From: Clostridiales bacterium | Lineage (GTDB): Bacteria; Bacillota; Clostridia; Oscillospirales; CAG-272 | Length of the DNA: 64,000 bases | Assembly: GCA_003150035.1 (NCBI GenBank) | Contig: QALR01000007.1 | Coordinates: 1-64,000 of the forward strand | Direction: 5' to 3' | Shown: positions 7,949 through 16,364 of the stretch, piece after piece | Position numbering within the stretch: the stretch's first letter is position 1 | How the letters are laid out: each line of letters starts with the position of its first letter | Position numbers and translations under genes: made by a program | Notes under the pieces: generated by a model | The model's input: the letters and a program-made list of their open reading frames with translations, nothing else | Database searches by the model: none | What the model was told of the DNA's origin: nothing

Positions 7949-8840
7949 AATCATTGAACGAGAGTTTATTTACTTATGGTACTACTTTGATCTCCAGCTG
8001 AGACAGATTTTCCCTTATTGGGTGCTCGGTATGGTTCTCGGGTCGCTGATTTCGGTCTTTGCGAAGGAACGCATCCATAATCTGTTCGCCGGAATGAAGG
8101 ACAAACGGTGGGGACTGTTCGGCATCGTCCCCGCCTGCATCCTCGGAATTTTATCACCGCTGTGTATGTACGGCACGATTCCGCTTGCCGCATCGTTTTC
8201 CGAAAAAGGGATGCGGCAGGACTGGCTTGCCTCGTTTATGATGGCGTCCATCCTGCTCAATCCGCAGCTTATTATGTACAGCACCGCGCTTGGTACAAAG
8301 CTCGTTCTGATCCGCGTGATTACCTGCTTTCTGTGCGGAATTGCCGCCGGACTTTGTGTTCACTTTTTCTATCGCGGACGTGACTTTTTCAATTTCAGCG
8401 GCTTTTCCGCACCGAAGAACCGGGATACCGACCCGAATATGATTCTGCGGTTTCTGAAAAATCTCTGGCGCAACGTCAAGGCAACGGGACTGTACTTCCT
8501 GCTTGGTATTCTGCTGTCCGCGCTGTTTCAGCGATATGTTCCGGCAGAAGCCTTTGCCAGCTTGTTCGGAGAGAATGAAGGCTTCGGTGTACTGATGGCG
8601 GCAACCATTGGTGTTCCGCTGTATGTCTGCGGCGGCGGTACGATTCCTCTGCTTCAGCAATGGCTCTGGGACGGGATGAGCGTCGGTGCGGCGACTTCCT
8701 TTATGATTACCGGTCCGTCCACCAAGATTACAAATTTAAGTGCGCTGAAAATCGTTCTCGGCGCAAAACGATTCTTTCTGTATATTGCGTTTGTCATCGT
8801 ATTCTCGCTTGTGTGCGGATGGGTTGTAAACATATTCTGA
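7932..8840 (+). CDS. UPF0718 / ArsP-like permease
   Basis: About 302 residues, eight or more membrane helices. Hallmarks are LSPLCMYGTIPLAASF in the first half and GVPLYVCGGGTIPLLQQWL in the second, the paired Cys-containing pore motifs of the UPF0718/ArsP permease family. Members include methylarsenite exporters, but many are uncharacterised. I chose the ATG at 7932, 7 bases after AAAGGAG, over an earlier in-frame ATG at 7905. It overlaps the ECF gene by 17 bases. Its substrate in this operon is unknown. Confidence 0.8.
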   Translation: MAELFEIIEREFIYLWYYFDLQLRQIFPYWVLGMVLGSLISVFAKERIHNLFAGMKDKRWGLFGIVPACILGILSPLCMYGTIPLAASFSEKGMRQDWLASFMMASILLNPQLIMYSTALGTKLVLIRVITCFLCGIAAGLCVHFFYRGRDFFNFSGFSAPKNRDTDPNMILRFLKNLWRNVKATGLYFLLGILLSALFQRYVPAEAFASLFGENEGFGVLMAATIGVPLYVCGGGTIPLLQQWLWDGMSVGAATSFMITGPSTKITNLSALKIVLGAKRFFLYIAFVIVFSLVCGWVVNIF

Positions 8841-8853
8841 TCATAAGGAGTCA

Positions 8854-9543
8854 ATGAGATCAATGATAAAAAGAATTTTCACTATTATGCTCGCCTGTTT
8901 TCTTCTGCTCGTCTGTGTCGGTTGTTCCGACAACAGCAGCAATACGGAGGGCAGTGCGACACAAAACAACAGCACAACCAACAATGAACAGCAACCGGAC
9001 AAATCGGAAAATCCAGCAGATACTTCCACGCCTTCTGCGAGCGAAGATGGAAATGGAGAGGTTTTGATCGTCTATTTCTCCAACTCCGGCAACACACATA
9101 AGCTCACCGAAATGATTACAGCAGAGTTTGAAGCCGATATACTCCGCCTTACTCCTGCCGATCCTTACGAATGGGAAAACCTCTTTGAGCGCGCGCAGGA
9201 CGAGCTGAATGACGGTATTCGTCCCGAGCTTACCGATCTGCCCGAAGCAGATGTGATCGCACAGTATGACACCATTCTGCTCGGCTTTCCGATCTGGTGG
9301 TATGATCTGCCCATGCCCGTATGGACGTTCCTTGAAGCATACGATTTTTCAGGCAAGACGATCATTCCGTATTTTACACACAACGGCAGCACCGGCGGCG
9401 CATCCAGTCTTGATACCATTGAAAAACTTTGCCCCAACTCTACCGTCAGAAGCGATGATGCCCTTTCTCTGTGGGGAGATCGTGTCGAAGGCTCTGAAGA
9501 AACAGTAAAGGAATGGCTTGACGGTCTGGGGCTGACGAAATGA
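8854..9543 (+). CDS. Flavodoxin lipoprotein
   Basis: 229 residues. A signal peptide ends at Cys24 (VCVGC), then an acidic, Ser/Asn-rich linker to about residue 68. The flavodoxin domain starts VLIVYFSNSGNTHKLTEMI, whose SNSGNT is the FMN phosphate loop, followed by GFPIWWYDLPMP and TFLEAYDFSGKTIIPYFTHN. It is a surface-anchored FMN electron carrier. The ATG at 8854 is only 3 bases from AAGGAG and the ATG at 8863 is 12 bases away, so either could be used. The stop overlaps the next start (ATGA). Confidence 0.9.
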   Translation: MRSMIKRIFTIMLACFLLLVCVGCSDNSSNTEGSATQNNSTTNNEQQPDKSENPADTSTPSASEDGNGEVLIVYFSNSGNTHKLTEMITAEFEADILRLTPADPYEWENLFERAQDELNDGIRPELTDLPEADVIAQYDTILLGFPIWWYDLPMPVWTFLEAYDFSGKTIIPYFTHNGSTGGASSLDTIEKLCPNSTVRSDDALSLWGDRVEGSEETVKEWLDGLGLTK

Positions 9544-11444
9544 TAAGGCGAATGTTTGCTGTTCTGCTGACAGCGGTAATGTTTTGTATGCTGTTTTCCT
9601 CCTGTGCGTCAGAAGACACGCCGACCGGAGACAGCACGAATCCATCAACATCAAGTACGCCAAGCATATCGGATACAGATACTCCGACTCTGCCAAATGA
9701 TGGGGACGCAATCGAACCTGTCATTCCGGATGCGCTAATAGAAATTCCGAGTGAGTATTTTTCTGCCGCCGACGAGCAAGGAACTCTGGTGGAGTTGACC
9801 TATGACACTTGGGAATCCAAAACCTACGAACAAAAAACTACCAAACTGACCAAGCGTGCCATCGTTTATCTGCCGTACGGCTACGATGAAAGCAAGGAAT
9901 ACAACACCTTCTACTATATGCACGGCGGCTGGGGCAACGAGACCACGCAGATGGGTACTCCCGAGCGTCCGTCGGGATTCAAAAACGTGATCGACCACGC
10001 CATTCAGAACGGCGAGATCGAGCCGATGATCGTGGTCTGTCCCACCTACAACAACGAAAATCCCGACGACAGCGCAAACTACACCCTTGCGTTCTATACG
10101 CTGACCGTCAATTACCACAACGAGCTTGTAAACGACCTCATTCCTGCCGTGGACAGCACATACGCTACCATCCCTGACCGAGATCACAGAGCCTTCGGCG
10201 GTTTTTCTATGGGTTCTGTCACAACGTGGTACACCTTTGTCAACTGCCTTGACGAGTTTCGTTATTTTATCCCATCCAGCGGTGCGATGGATTACCAAGG
10301 CGACGATGTGGATGCGGCGGTCACGGCATCGGGTCACAGCCCCGAGGATTTCTTCATCTTTGCCTGCACTGGAACCGATGACTTTGAGTACCGCAATTTT
10401 ACAAATCAGATCGAAGGAATGCTGGGTATGCCAAGTGGGAACTTTGTGGAGGGGAAAAACCTTGTGTTTTATGTAAAAGAAGGTTATTCTCACAGCGGTA
10501 TTGCTGCTACGGAATATACCTATAACGGACTTCTTTCCATTTGGAGCAAAGGTAACGATGTACCGAACACAAGCAATCCTTATACTTCTGACTCTAAAAT
10601 ATCCGATGTAGTGAACGACCCCGTATTCGGTGACTACGGAAGATTGATCTTTCCCGTGGACGAGGGCTATTACAGCGGTGAAACCCTTACTGACCTTCGC
10701 CTTACATGGTACTCGAATATCGACGTAAATAAGACGGTGGAAATCGTCAATTATATGAAAAGTCAAGCGCAAAACGGAAATGCAATCTTCTATGACATCT
10801 ACACCGATGCAGAAAAAATCGCCGATCCAGACAAAGCGGATACGGGCTTGTTCTTCTTCAAGGGGGACAAAGATGCGCCCTTTGCCGTATGTAACGCAGG
10901 CGGCGGTTTTGCCTACGTTGGTGCGATGCATGATAGCTTTCCACACGCACTGGAGCTTTCAAAGAAGGGGTACAACGCATTTGCTTTGATCTACCGTCCC
11001 GGAGCACAGACCGCCTGTGAGGATTTGGCAAGAGCCATCAGCTTCATTTTTAAGAACGCTGATAAACTCGGTGTCAGCACTGACTGCTATTCTGTCTGGG
11101 GCGGTTCGGCAGGTGCACGAATGGCGGCATATCTCGGTACATACGGACCGGCAGGCTTTGGCGGCGACGATTTACCAAAACCGGGAACTGTTATCATGCA
11201 GTATACGGGACACAGCGAATACAGCGAGGAAGATCCCCCAACCTTTGTCTGCGTCGGGAAGAACGACGGAATTGCAAATTGGCAGACCATGCAGCGGAGG
11301 ATTGACGCAATGGCTGCGCTCGGTATTTCCACTGAATTTCATGCCTACGACGGACTCGGACACGGCTTTGGTCTCGGTACAGGAACGGTTGCCGATGGGT
11401 GGCTTGATCTTGCTGTGAATTTTTGGGAAGAACAGATGAAATAA
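9540..11444 (+). CDS. Lipoprotein with two tandem esterase (alpha/beta hydrolase) domains
   Basis: 634 residues. A lipoprotein signal ends at Cys22 (LFSSC). Domain one (about 70-345) resembles feruloyl or acetyl-xylan esterases: nucleophile Ser223 in GGFSMGS, late His318 in GYSHSG. Domain two (about 360-634) resembles the hydrolase in the gene at 3982: nucleophile Ser523 in GGSAGA, probable Asp576 (KNDG) and His608 (GHGFG). It is predicted to be surface-anchored and to cleave esters outside the cell. It is the last gene of the MerR-controlled operon. Confidence 0.85.
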   Translation: MIRRMFAVLLTAVMFCMLFSSCASEDTPTGDSTNPSTSSTPSISDTDTPTLPNDGDAIEPVIPDALIEIPSEYFSAADEQGTLVELTYDTWESKTYEQKTTKLTKRAIVYLPYGYDESKEYNTFYYMHGGWGNETTQMGTPERPSGFKNVIDHAIQNGEIEPMIVVCPTYNNENPDDSANYTLAFYTLTVNYHNELVNDLIPAVDSTYATIPDRDHRAFGGFSMGSVTTWYTFVNCLDEFRYFIPSSGAMDYQGDDVDAAVTASGHSPEDFFIFACTGTDDFEYRNFTNQIEGMLGMPSGNFVEGKNLVFYVKEGYSHSGIAATEYTYNGLLSIWSKGNDVPNTSNPYTSDSKISDVVNDPVFGDYGRLIFPVDEGYYSGETLTDLRLTWYSNIDVNKTVEIVNYMKSQAQNGNAIFYDIYTDAEKIADPDKADTGLFFFKGDKDAPFAVCNAGGGFAYVGAMHDSFPHALELSKKGYNAFALIYRPGAQTACEDLARAISFIFKNADKLGVSTDCYSVWGGSAGARMAAYLGTYGPAGFGGDDLPKPGTVIMQYTGHSEYSEEDPPTFVCVGKNDGIANWQTMQRRIDAMAALGISTEFHAYDGLGHGFGLGTGTVADGWLDLAVNFWEEQMK

Positions 11445-11466
11445 TATTGAGCGTTAGAAAGAAAAA

Positions 11467-11501
11467 GTGCCGCCCACCGGTCATCAGACCGATGGGCGGC
11501 A
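11467..11501 (-). terminator. Hairpin between the operon end and DUF6061 remnant
   Basis: TGCCGCCCACCGGTC pairs with GACCGATGGGCGGCA around ATCA, with one mismatch. The T-run follows on the minus strand, so it is mainly the terminator of the leftward DUF6061 gene. It may also stop the redox operon. Confidence 0.65.
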
Positions 11502-11506
11502 TTACG

Positions 11507-11752
11507 TTAATCTATCAATCTATGTTCTGAATTGTCTTTGATGTACATTTCCAATTCGCCGCTGAATATCAACTGTGCATATTCAAGTGGTTTGTTGTAA
11601 ATCAGCCAATCCAACTCCGACCGCTGATACATATTGTCGGCAACTTCGTTCTAAACGGCGATAGTATCAATCGCTATCATACTGCCATCGGTGAATTTCA
11701 GTTCCACACAGCAGTTATCGAAGTTATATTCGCAGGATACAAGGCGTTTCAT
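11507..11752 (-). pseudogene. DUF6061-like gene with an internal TAG
   Basis: Read leftwards from an ATG preceded by GGAGG, the frame gives MKRLVSCEYNFDNCCVELKF and continues to a TAA after 81 codons. Codon 34 (11651-11653) is TAG, between the blocks AIDTIAV and NEVADNMYQRSELDWL. The small protein resembles DUF6061, often carried on Clostridial mobile elements. Start, ribosome site and downstream terminator are intact, so the stop is probably a recent point mutation. Confidence 0.65.
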
Positions 11753-11817
11753 AGGGTTTTACCTCCAAAATTATATTGTTTGGAAGTAATGTAAGCGTGG
11801 GTTTTAGTGTGGTATCT

Positions 11818-11955
11818 TTAAGTTTGGGAACCCCCATTTTCCCACTTCGAAACTGTTTTGTCGGAAACCGACAAGTTCCGTGCTACCTCATTTTGTGTTA
11901 CACCCTTCGCTAATCGTAGCTGTACCAAATTTTCGGAAATTTTACATTTAAACAT
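11818..11955 (-). pseudogene. Truncated XRE-type helix-turn-helix gene
   Basis: The ATG at 11955 follows AGAGGTG. It encodes 45 residues: MFKCKISENLVQLRLAKGVT, then QNEVARNLSVSDKTVSKWEN, then a TAA. This is most of an XRE DNA-binding domain that stops before the last helix. The remainder of the regulator is missing, so it is a clipped gene or, less likely, a mini-repressor. Confidence 0.6.
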
Positions 11956-12110
11956 GATTTTCACCTCTCAAGACCATTTAAGCTCCGGAGCTTGTGACTA
12001 TATCTTATATGAAACCTACAGTAGAGTCAATATATCAAAATTTAACAAACTCTTCGAATAAGAGAGTTTTATGCGCATATCGCAAATAACGGTAGGAAAG
12101 CAAACGCAAT

Positions 12111-12143
12111 AAAAAACAGCATCCCTTGCGGATGCTGTTTTTC
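12111..12143 (-). terminator. Terminator of the tRNA-Leu/tRNA-fMet unit
   Basis: AACAGCATCC pairs perfectly with GGATGCTGTT around CTTGC, with T-runs on both strands. It directly follows the 3' end of the tRNA-fMet gene on the minus strand. Confidence 0.85.
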
Positions 12144-12146
12144 TTT

Positions 12147-12224
<78 letters not shown>

Positions 12225-12230
12225 ATATCT

Positions 12231-12319
12231 TGGTGCCGGAAACCGGGATCGAACCGGTACGGGATGTTAGTCCCACGGGATTTTAAGTCCCGGGCGTCTG
12301 CCTGTTCCGCCATTCCGGC
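12231..12319 (-). tRNA. tRNA-Leu (TAA), CCA encoded
   Basis: An 89-base class II tRNA with a long variable arm, anticodon TAA in the loop ACTTAAAAT, T-arm GGTTCGATCC and encoded CCA. It lies six bases upstream of tRNA-fMet and is probably co-transcribed with it. Confidence 0.92.
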
Positions 12320-12343
12320 ATCGTTCGGTCTGCCTGCCTATTT

Positions 12344-12372
12344 ATCTTATCACTTTCCGGATGTTTTGTCAA
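12344..12372 (-). promoter_or_regulatory. Sigma-A promoter of the tRNA-Leu/fMet unit
   Basis: On the minus strand TTGACA (12372-12367), 17 bases, TAAGAT (12349-12344), about 25 bases before the tRNA-Leu 5' end. Confidence 0.8.
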
Positions 12373-12451
12373 CCCAAATTTCAAAGAAAATGAAAAAAAT
12401 CGCTCGACATAAAAAAGGTTCCCAAATATTCCGGTGCTTATCTCCAATTTG

Positions 12452-12480
12452 TTGACAGTGCCGTTTTTACGGGCTATAAT
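12452..12480 (+). promoter_or_regulatory. Sigma-A promoter of deoC operon
   Basis: TTGACA (12452-12457), 17-base spacer, TATAAT (12475-12480): a consensus promoter 70 bases before the deoC start. I see no clear operator. Confidence 0.88.
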
Positions 12481-12549
12481 AAAAATACGGCAAATATTGT
12501 CGGTGTCATCGACTCAGAACCGACGGAAAACAGGAGAGGAAAACGCTCT

Positions 12550-13230
12550 ATGGATATTCAAAAAATTTTATCTGCGGTCGACCATACCTTGCTTGCACCG
12601 TCCGCGACGCAAGCGGAAATTTATACGCTTTGTGACGATGCCATTCGTTTTTCTACCGCCTCTGTCTGCATTCCGCCGTCCTATGTCCAGGCTGCGCGAG
12701 ACTATGTCGGCGACCGGATGCGTATCTGCACGGTCATTGGCTTCCCGAACGGCTATGAAACAACGGCCGTAAAGGCTTATGAAGCGGAAGATGCGGTAAA
12801 AAACGGTGCGGATGAGCTAGATATGGTGATCAACATCGGATGGCTGAAGGACAGGCGGTATACCGAGCTTCTTTCGGAAATCAAGACGGTAAGGGCGGTA
12901 TGCGAGGAAAAAATCCTGAAGGTGATCGTCGAGACCTGTCTGCTCAGCGAGGAAGAAAAGGTGCGCGTCTGCGGACTTGTTGCCGCTTCGGGAGCGGACT
13001 ATATCAAAACGAGTACAGGCTTTTCCTCCGGCGGCGCTACAAAAGAAGATGTTCAGCTTTTTGCCGCGCATCGGACGCCGACGCTGAAAATCAAAGCAGC
13101 AGGCGGAATTTCCACGTTCGAGGATGCCGAGGCCTTTCTCCTTCTCGGCGCGGATAGGCTTGGAACGAGCCGGCTTGTGAAGCTTGCCAAAGAGGTCGGC
13201 TTTACCGGCTCGGACGATTCAAAAAAATGA
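12550..13230 (+). CDS. deoC: Deoxyribose-phosphate aldolase
   Basis: 226 residues, normal length. The Schiff-base lysine is Lys153 in DYIKTSTGFS; Asp91 (ELDMVINIG) and Lys182 (LKIKAAGGI) complete the active site. It splits 2-deoxyribose-5-phosphate into acetaldehyde and glyceraldehyde-3-phosphate, the last step of deoxynucleoside breakdown. It leads an operon with deoD and a pyrimidine nucleoside phosphorylase that feed it. AGGAGAGGA precedes the ATG. Confidence 0.95.
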   Translation: MDIQKILSAVDHTLLAPSATQAEIYTLCDDAIRFSTASVCIPPSYVQAARDYVGDRMRICTVIGFPNGYETTAVKAYEAEDAVKNGADELDMVINIGWLKDRRYTELLSEIKTVRAVCEEKILKVIVETCLLSEEEKVRVCGLVAASGADYIKTSTGFSSGGATKEDVQLFAAHRTPTLKIKAAGGISTFEDAEAFLLLGADRLGTSRLVKLAKEVGFTGSDDSKK

Positions 13231-13258
13231 AAATAAATAAGGAAAGGAATTCTTGATT

Positions 13259-13993
13259 ATGGCAACACCTCATATTGCGGGGGCTCTGGGCGATTTTGCC
13301 AAAACCGTTCTTATGCCGGGGGATCCTCTGCGCGCGAAATTTATTGCAGAGACTTATTTTGAAAATCCGGTTCTTGTCAACAACATCCGCGGCGTTCAGG
13401 GATATACCGGTACGTGGAATGGCACGCGCGTTTCTGTGATGGCGAGCGGCATGGGAATGCCTTCGATGGCGATTTACAGCTATGAGCTTTTTAAATTTTT
13501 TGATGTGGACAACATCATCCGGATCGGTACGGCGGGCGCGATATCCGATGCGCTGAATCTGCGCGATATTGTCGCGGGTATCGGCGCCTGCACCAATTCC
13601 GCGTTTGCCGCTCAGTACCGGCTGCAGGGGACGTATGCGCCGACGGCAAGCTACAAGCTTCTGAAAATGGCGGATGAGCTTGCTGAGAAGCAGGGCGTTT
13701 CTCTGCATGTCGGCAATATTCTTTCCGAGGATACGTTTTATCACGATGACCCGACAGCTTCCCGCGAATGGGCGAAAATGGGCGTGCTCGCTGTGGAAAT
13801 GGAAGCGGCGGCTTTATATATGAACGCTGCAAGGCTCGGGAAACATGCCCTTGCCATTTGCACCATTTCCGACCATATCCTGCGGGGTGAACATGCAAGC
13901 GCCGAGGAGAGACAGCATTCTTATACCCAGATGATGGAGCTTGCACTTGGGGTGGCGGCGGCGCTTGACGGAAAAATGTCTGCATCGAGGTGA
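13259..13993 (+). CDS. deoD: Purine-nucleoside phosphorylase, DeoD type
   Basis: 244 residues. The opening TPHIAGALGDFAKTVLMPGD and a GDPLRA phosphate-binding loop, then the block MGVLAVEMEAAALYMNA with the ribose-binding Glu, and the TISDHI segment with the catalytic Asp, are all DeoD hexamer signatures. It releases purine base and (deoxy)ribose-1-phosphate. The ATG at 13259 is chosen because GGAAAGGA lies 10 bases upstream; a TTG six bases earlier is less likely. Its end nearly overlaps the next gene's ribosome site. Confidence 0.95.
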   Translation: MATPHIAGALGDFAKTVLMPGDPLRAKFIAETYFENPVLVNNIRGVQGYTGTWNGTRVSVMASGMGMPSMAIYSYELFKFFDVDNIIRIGTAGAISDALNLRDIVAGIGACTNSAFAAQYRLQGTYAPTASYKLLKMADELAEKQGVSLHVGNILSEDTFYHDDPTASREWAKMGVLAVEMEAAALYMNAARLGKHALAICTISDHILRGEHASAEERQHSYTQMMELALGVAAALDGKMSASR

Positions 13994-13998
13994 CGGCT

Positions 13999-15300
13999 AT
14001 GCGCATGACCGATATTCTTGAGAGGGCGCGCGACGGCGGCGAGCTTTCGCGCGAGCAGATCGAATGGCTCATTCGCGGCGTTACGGACGGCAGTATTCCG
14101 GATTATCAGATCTCGGCATGGCTGATGGCAGTGTATTTCCGCGGCATGAGCGACAGAGAACTTTCGACGCTTACCGACTTGATGGCACGCTCCGGCGACA
14201 TGACAGACCTTTCCGCTCTCGGCGATCGGACGGTCGATAAGCACAGCACGGGCGGAGTCGGGGACAAAACGACCTTGATCGTTGCGCCGCTTGTCGCCTC
14301 CTGCGGGGGAATCGTTGCGAAAATGTCGGGCAGGGGACTTGGCTTCACGGGCGGTACAGTCGACAAGCTAGAGTCGATCCCGGGCTTTCGCACGGAGCTT
14401 TCCTCAGAGGAATTTCTTGCTGTGGCTTCATCGCACGGGCTTTGTGTTGTTGGTCAGTCCGGCGATCTTGCGCCTGCGGATAAAAAGCTGTATGCGCTCC
14501 GTGACGTGACGGCAACGGTGGATTCCATTCCGCTGATTGCTTCCAGCATTATGTCGAAAAAGCTTGCGGCAGGCGCGCGTTCCATTGTTCTCGATGTCAA
14601 GGTCGGGAGCGGCGCTTTTATGAAGCATATCGATACGGCAAGGCAGCTTGCCGCCAAAATGACGGCCATCGGCAGGTCTGCGGGACGCCGAATGGCGGCG
14701 GTGCTTACCGATATGGACGTACCACTGGGATGTGCGGTCGGCAATTCCCTCGAGGTAGCAGAAGCGGTGCAGGTGCTCGGGGGGGAGGGTCCCGCGGATC
14801 TTACCGAGGTATGTCTTACGCTGGCAGGCGAAATGCTGCGGCTTGCGGCGAGCATGGACAGAGACACGGCACGACGCCGCTGTAAGCGGGCGATAGCGGA
14901 CGGTTCCGCTAGGCGCAAGTTATGGGAGATGGTGACGGCGCAGGGTGGAGACGCTTCCTATATCGAGAATCCGGAAAAATTCCGCAAAGCGGAATGGGTT
15001 CGTACTGTGACCGCACCGCAGGACGGCTTCCTTTCTCATATGGATGCGGCGAAAATCGGGATGGCAAGCTCTGTGCTTGGCGCCGGGCGTGAGAAAAAAG
15101 GCGATGCCATCGACCACAGTGCCGGCATTCTGCTCCGAAAGAAAACCGGAGACCGGGTCATACGCGGCGAAGTGCTTTGCGAGCTCCATACGAATCGGGA
15201 GGAGAAGCTCCGGGAGGCGGAGGAACTCTTTCTTTCCGCTCTTGTCTTTTCCGAGGAAAAGCCGAAAAAGCCCGCGCTGATTTATGAAATTCTTGACTAA
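13999..15300 (+). CDS. pdp: Pyrimidine-nucleoside phosphorylase
   Basis: About 433 residues. The family signature is complete: DKHSTGGVGDKTTLIVAPLV phosphate loop, SGRGLGFTGGTVDKLE, and SIMSKKLAAG with VLDVKVGSGAFMK for base and ribose binding. It phosphorolyses thymidine, uridine and deoxyuridine. GAGGTG lies 7 bases before the ATG at 13999 and overlaps the deoD stop. With deoC and deoD it forms a complete deoxynucleoside salvage route. It could also be labelled deoA. Confidence 0.92.
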   Translation: MRMTDILERARDGGELSREQIEWLIRGVTDGSIPDYQISAWLMAVYFRGMSDRELSTLTDLMARSGDMTDLSALGDRTVDKHSTGGVGDKTTLIVAPLVASCGGIVAKMSGRGLGFTGGTVDKLESIPGFRTELSSEEFLAVASSHGLCVVGQSGDLAPADKKLYALRDVTATVDSIPLIASSIMSKKLAAGARSIVLDVKVGSGAFMKHIDTARQLAAKMTAIGRSAGRRMAAVLTDMDVPLGCAVGNSLEVAEAVQVLGGEGPADLTEVCLTLAGEMLRLAASMDRDTARRRCKRAIADGSARRKLWEMVTAQGGDASYIENPEKFRKAEWVRTVTAPQDGFLSHMDAAKIGMASSVLGAGREKKGDAIDHSAGILLRKKTGDRVIRGEVLCELHTNREEKLREAEELFLSALVFSEEKPKKPALIYEILD

Positions 15301-15312
15301 GGGCGATTTTTC

Positions 15313-15440
15313 AATAAAGAACCCACTCACCATGAGGTGTGGTGAGGACTTGCAACACCAACCTGAGCATTCAGCAGAGAACCCTATCTCCTACTGAATG
15401 CAAAAAGGAACCCGCCGCCAGAGTGGCGGGAAACAGCCTT
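15313..15440 (+). repeat. Structured intergenic element, copy D
   Basis: Three hairpins: CTCACC...GGTGAG, a long stem GCATTCAG...CTGAATGC (15367-15401) whose loop holds GAACCCTATCTCC, and CCCGCC...GGCGGG (15411-15430). The CCCTATCT loop core recurs in copy C at 21608-21725. It ends about 23 bases before the start codon of the transporter gene. Function unknown. Confidence 0.5.
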
Positions 15441-15463
15441 CTATGATAGATCGAGGCGTCATT

Positions 15464-16333
15464 ATGTGGATTTTACTTGCGTTTTTATCGGCGTTTTTTG
15501 CCGGACTGACGGCTATTCTCGCGAAAATCGGTATCCGTAAGACGGACTCGACGGTCGCGACGGCGATTCGAACCATCGTTGTGTTGGCCTTTTCATGGCT
15601 TGTCGCGTGGATTGCCGGCTCGGCAGGGAATATCGTCTCTCTGGATGGGAAATCGCTCCTTTTTCTCGTTCTGTCGGGACTTGCGACGGGGGCGTCATGG
15701 CTCTGTTATTTTCGCGCGCTTTCCATAGGAGCGGTGAACGGGGTTACGGCTGTGGACAAATCTTCCACGGTTTTGTCCGTGCTGCTTGCTATTGTGATTT
15801 TCGGTGAAACGACGCATCTTGACGTCAAGCTTTGCGGTACGCTTCTTATCGCGGTGGGAACGTACCTGATGATCGAATGGAAAAAAACCGAGAACGGTGC
15901 TTCTGTAAAACGCACATGGCTTCCGTTTGCAGCGGGCTCCGCTCTGTTTGCCGCTCTTCAGTCGGTGCTAGCAAAGATTGGAGCTGAAAATGTCGAATCC
16001 AATCTTGCAACAGCGGTTCGTACGGCGGTGGTGCTCGTGATGGCATGGGGTATGGTGCTTGTCACACGCAAAACCGGAGAAGTCCGGCATATTCCACATA
16101 AGGAACTTCTGTTTATTTGTCTTTCCGGCGTTTCGACGGGCGCGTCATGGCTTTGCTATTACCGGGCACTCTCCGTCGGACAGGCAAGTGTGGTGGTGCC
16201 TATTGACAAGCTCAGCATCCTTATCACGGCGGTCCTTGCTTATTTTGTCTTTAGAGAAAAACTGACGAGAAAATCGACCGTGGGACTTTCCCTTATAACC
16301 GTCGGAACGCTTGCCATGGCGATTTTTCGTTAA
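15464..16333 (+). CDS. EamA/DMT-family transporter
   Basis: 289 residues with ten predicted membrane helices made of two homologous halves. The matching blocks LSGLATGASWLCYFRALSIG and LSGVSTGASWLCYYRALSVG show the internal duplication of EamA transporters. Substrate is unknown; the family exports or imports metabolites. The ATG at 15464 follows GAGGCG by about 7 bases; upstream in-frame ATGs would place the start inside the structured element. It may be read from the deoC operon, with the element in between. Confidence 0.85.
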   Translation: MWILLAFLSAFFAGLTAILAKIGIRKTDSTVATAIRTIVVLAFSWLVAWIAGSAGNIVSLDGKSLLFLVLSGLATGASWLCYFRALSIGAVNGVTAVDKSSTVLSVLLAIVIFGETTHLDVKLCGTLLIAVGTYLMIEWKKTENGASVKRTWLPFAAGSALFAALQSVLAKIGAENVESNLATAVRTAVVLVMAWGMVLVTRKTGEVRHIPHKELLFICLSGVSTGASWLCYYRALSVGQASVVVPIDKLSILITAVLAYFVFREKLTRKSTVGLSLITVGTLAMAIFR

Positions 16334-16364
16334 AAGATACGATCAAAAAAGGAGTTTTATTTTT

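Noticed and set aside
9735..10946. 403-codon minus-strand frame opposite the double esterase
   Set aside because: Antisense shadow of a well-supported lipoprotein gene; no start signal and no family resemblance.
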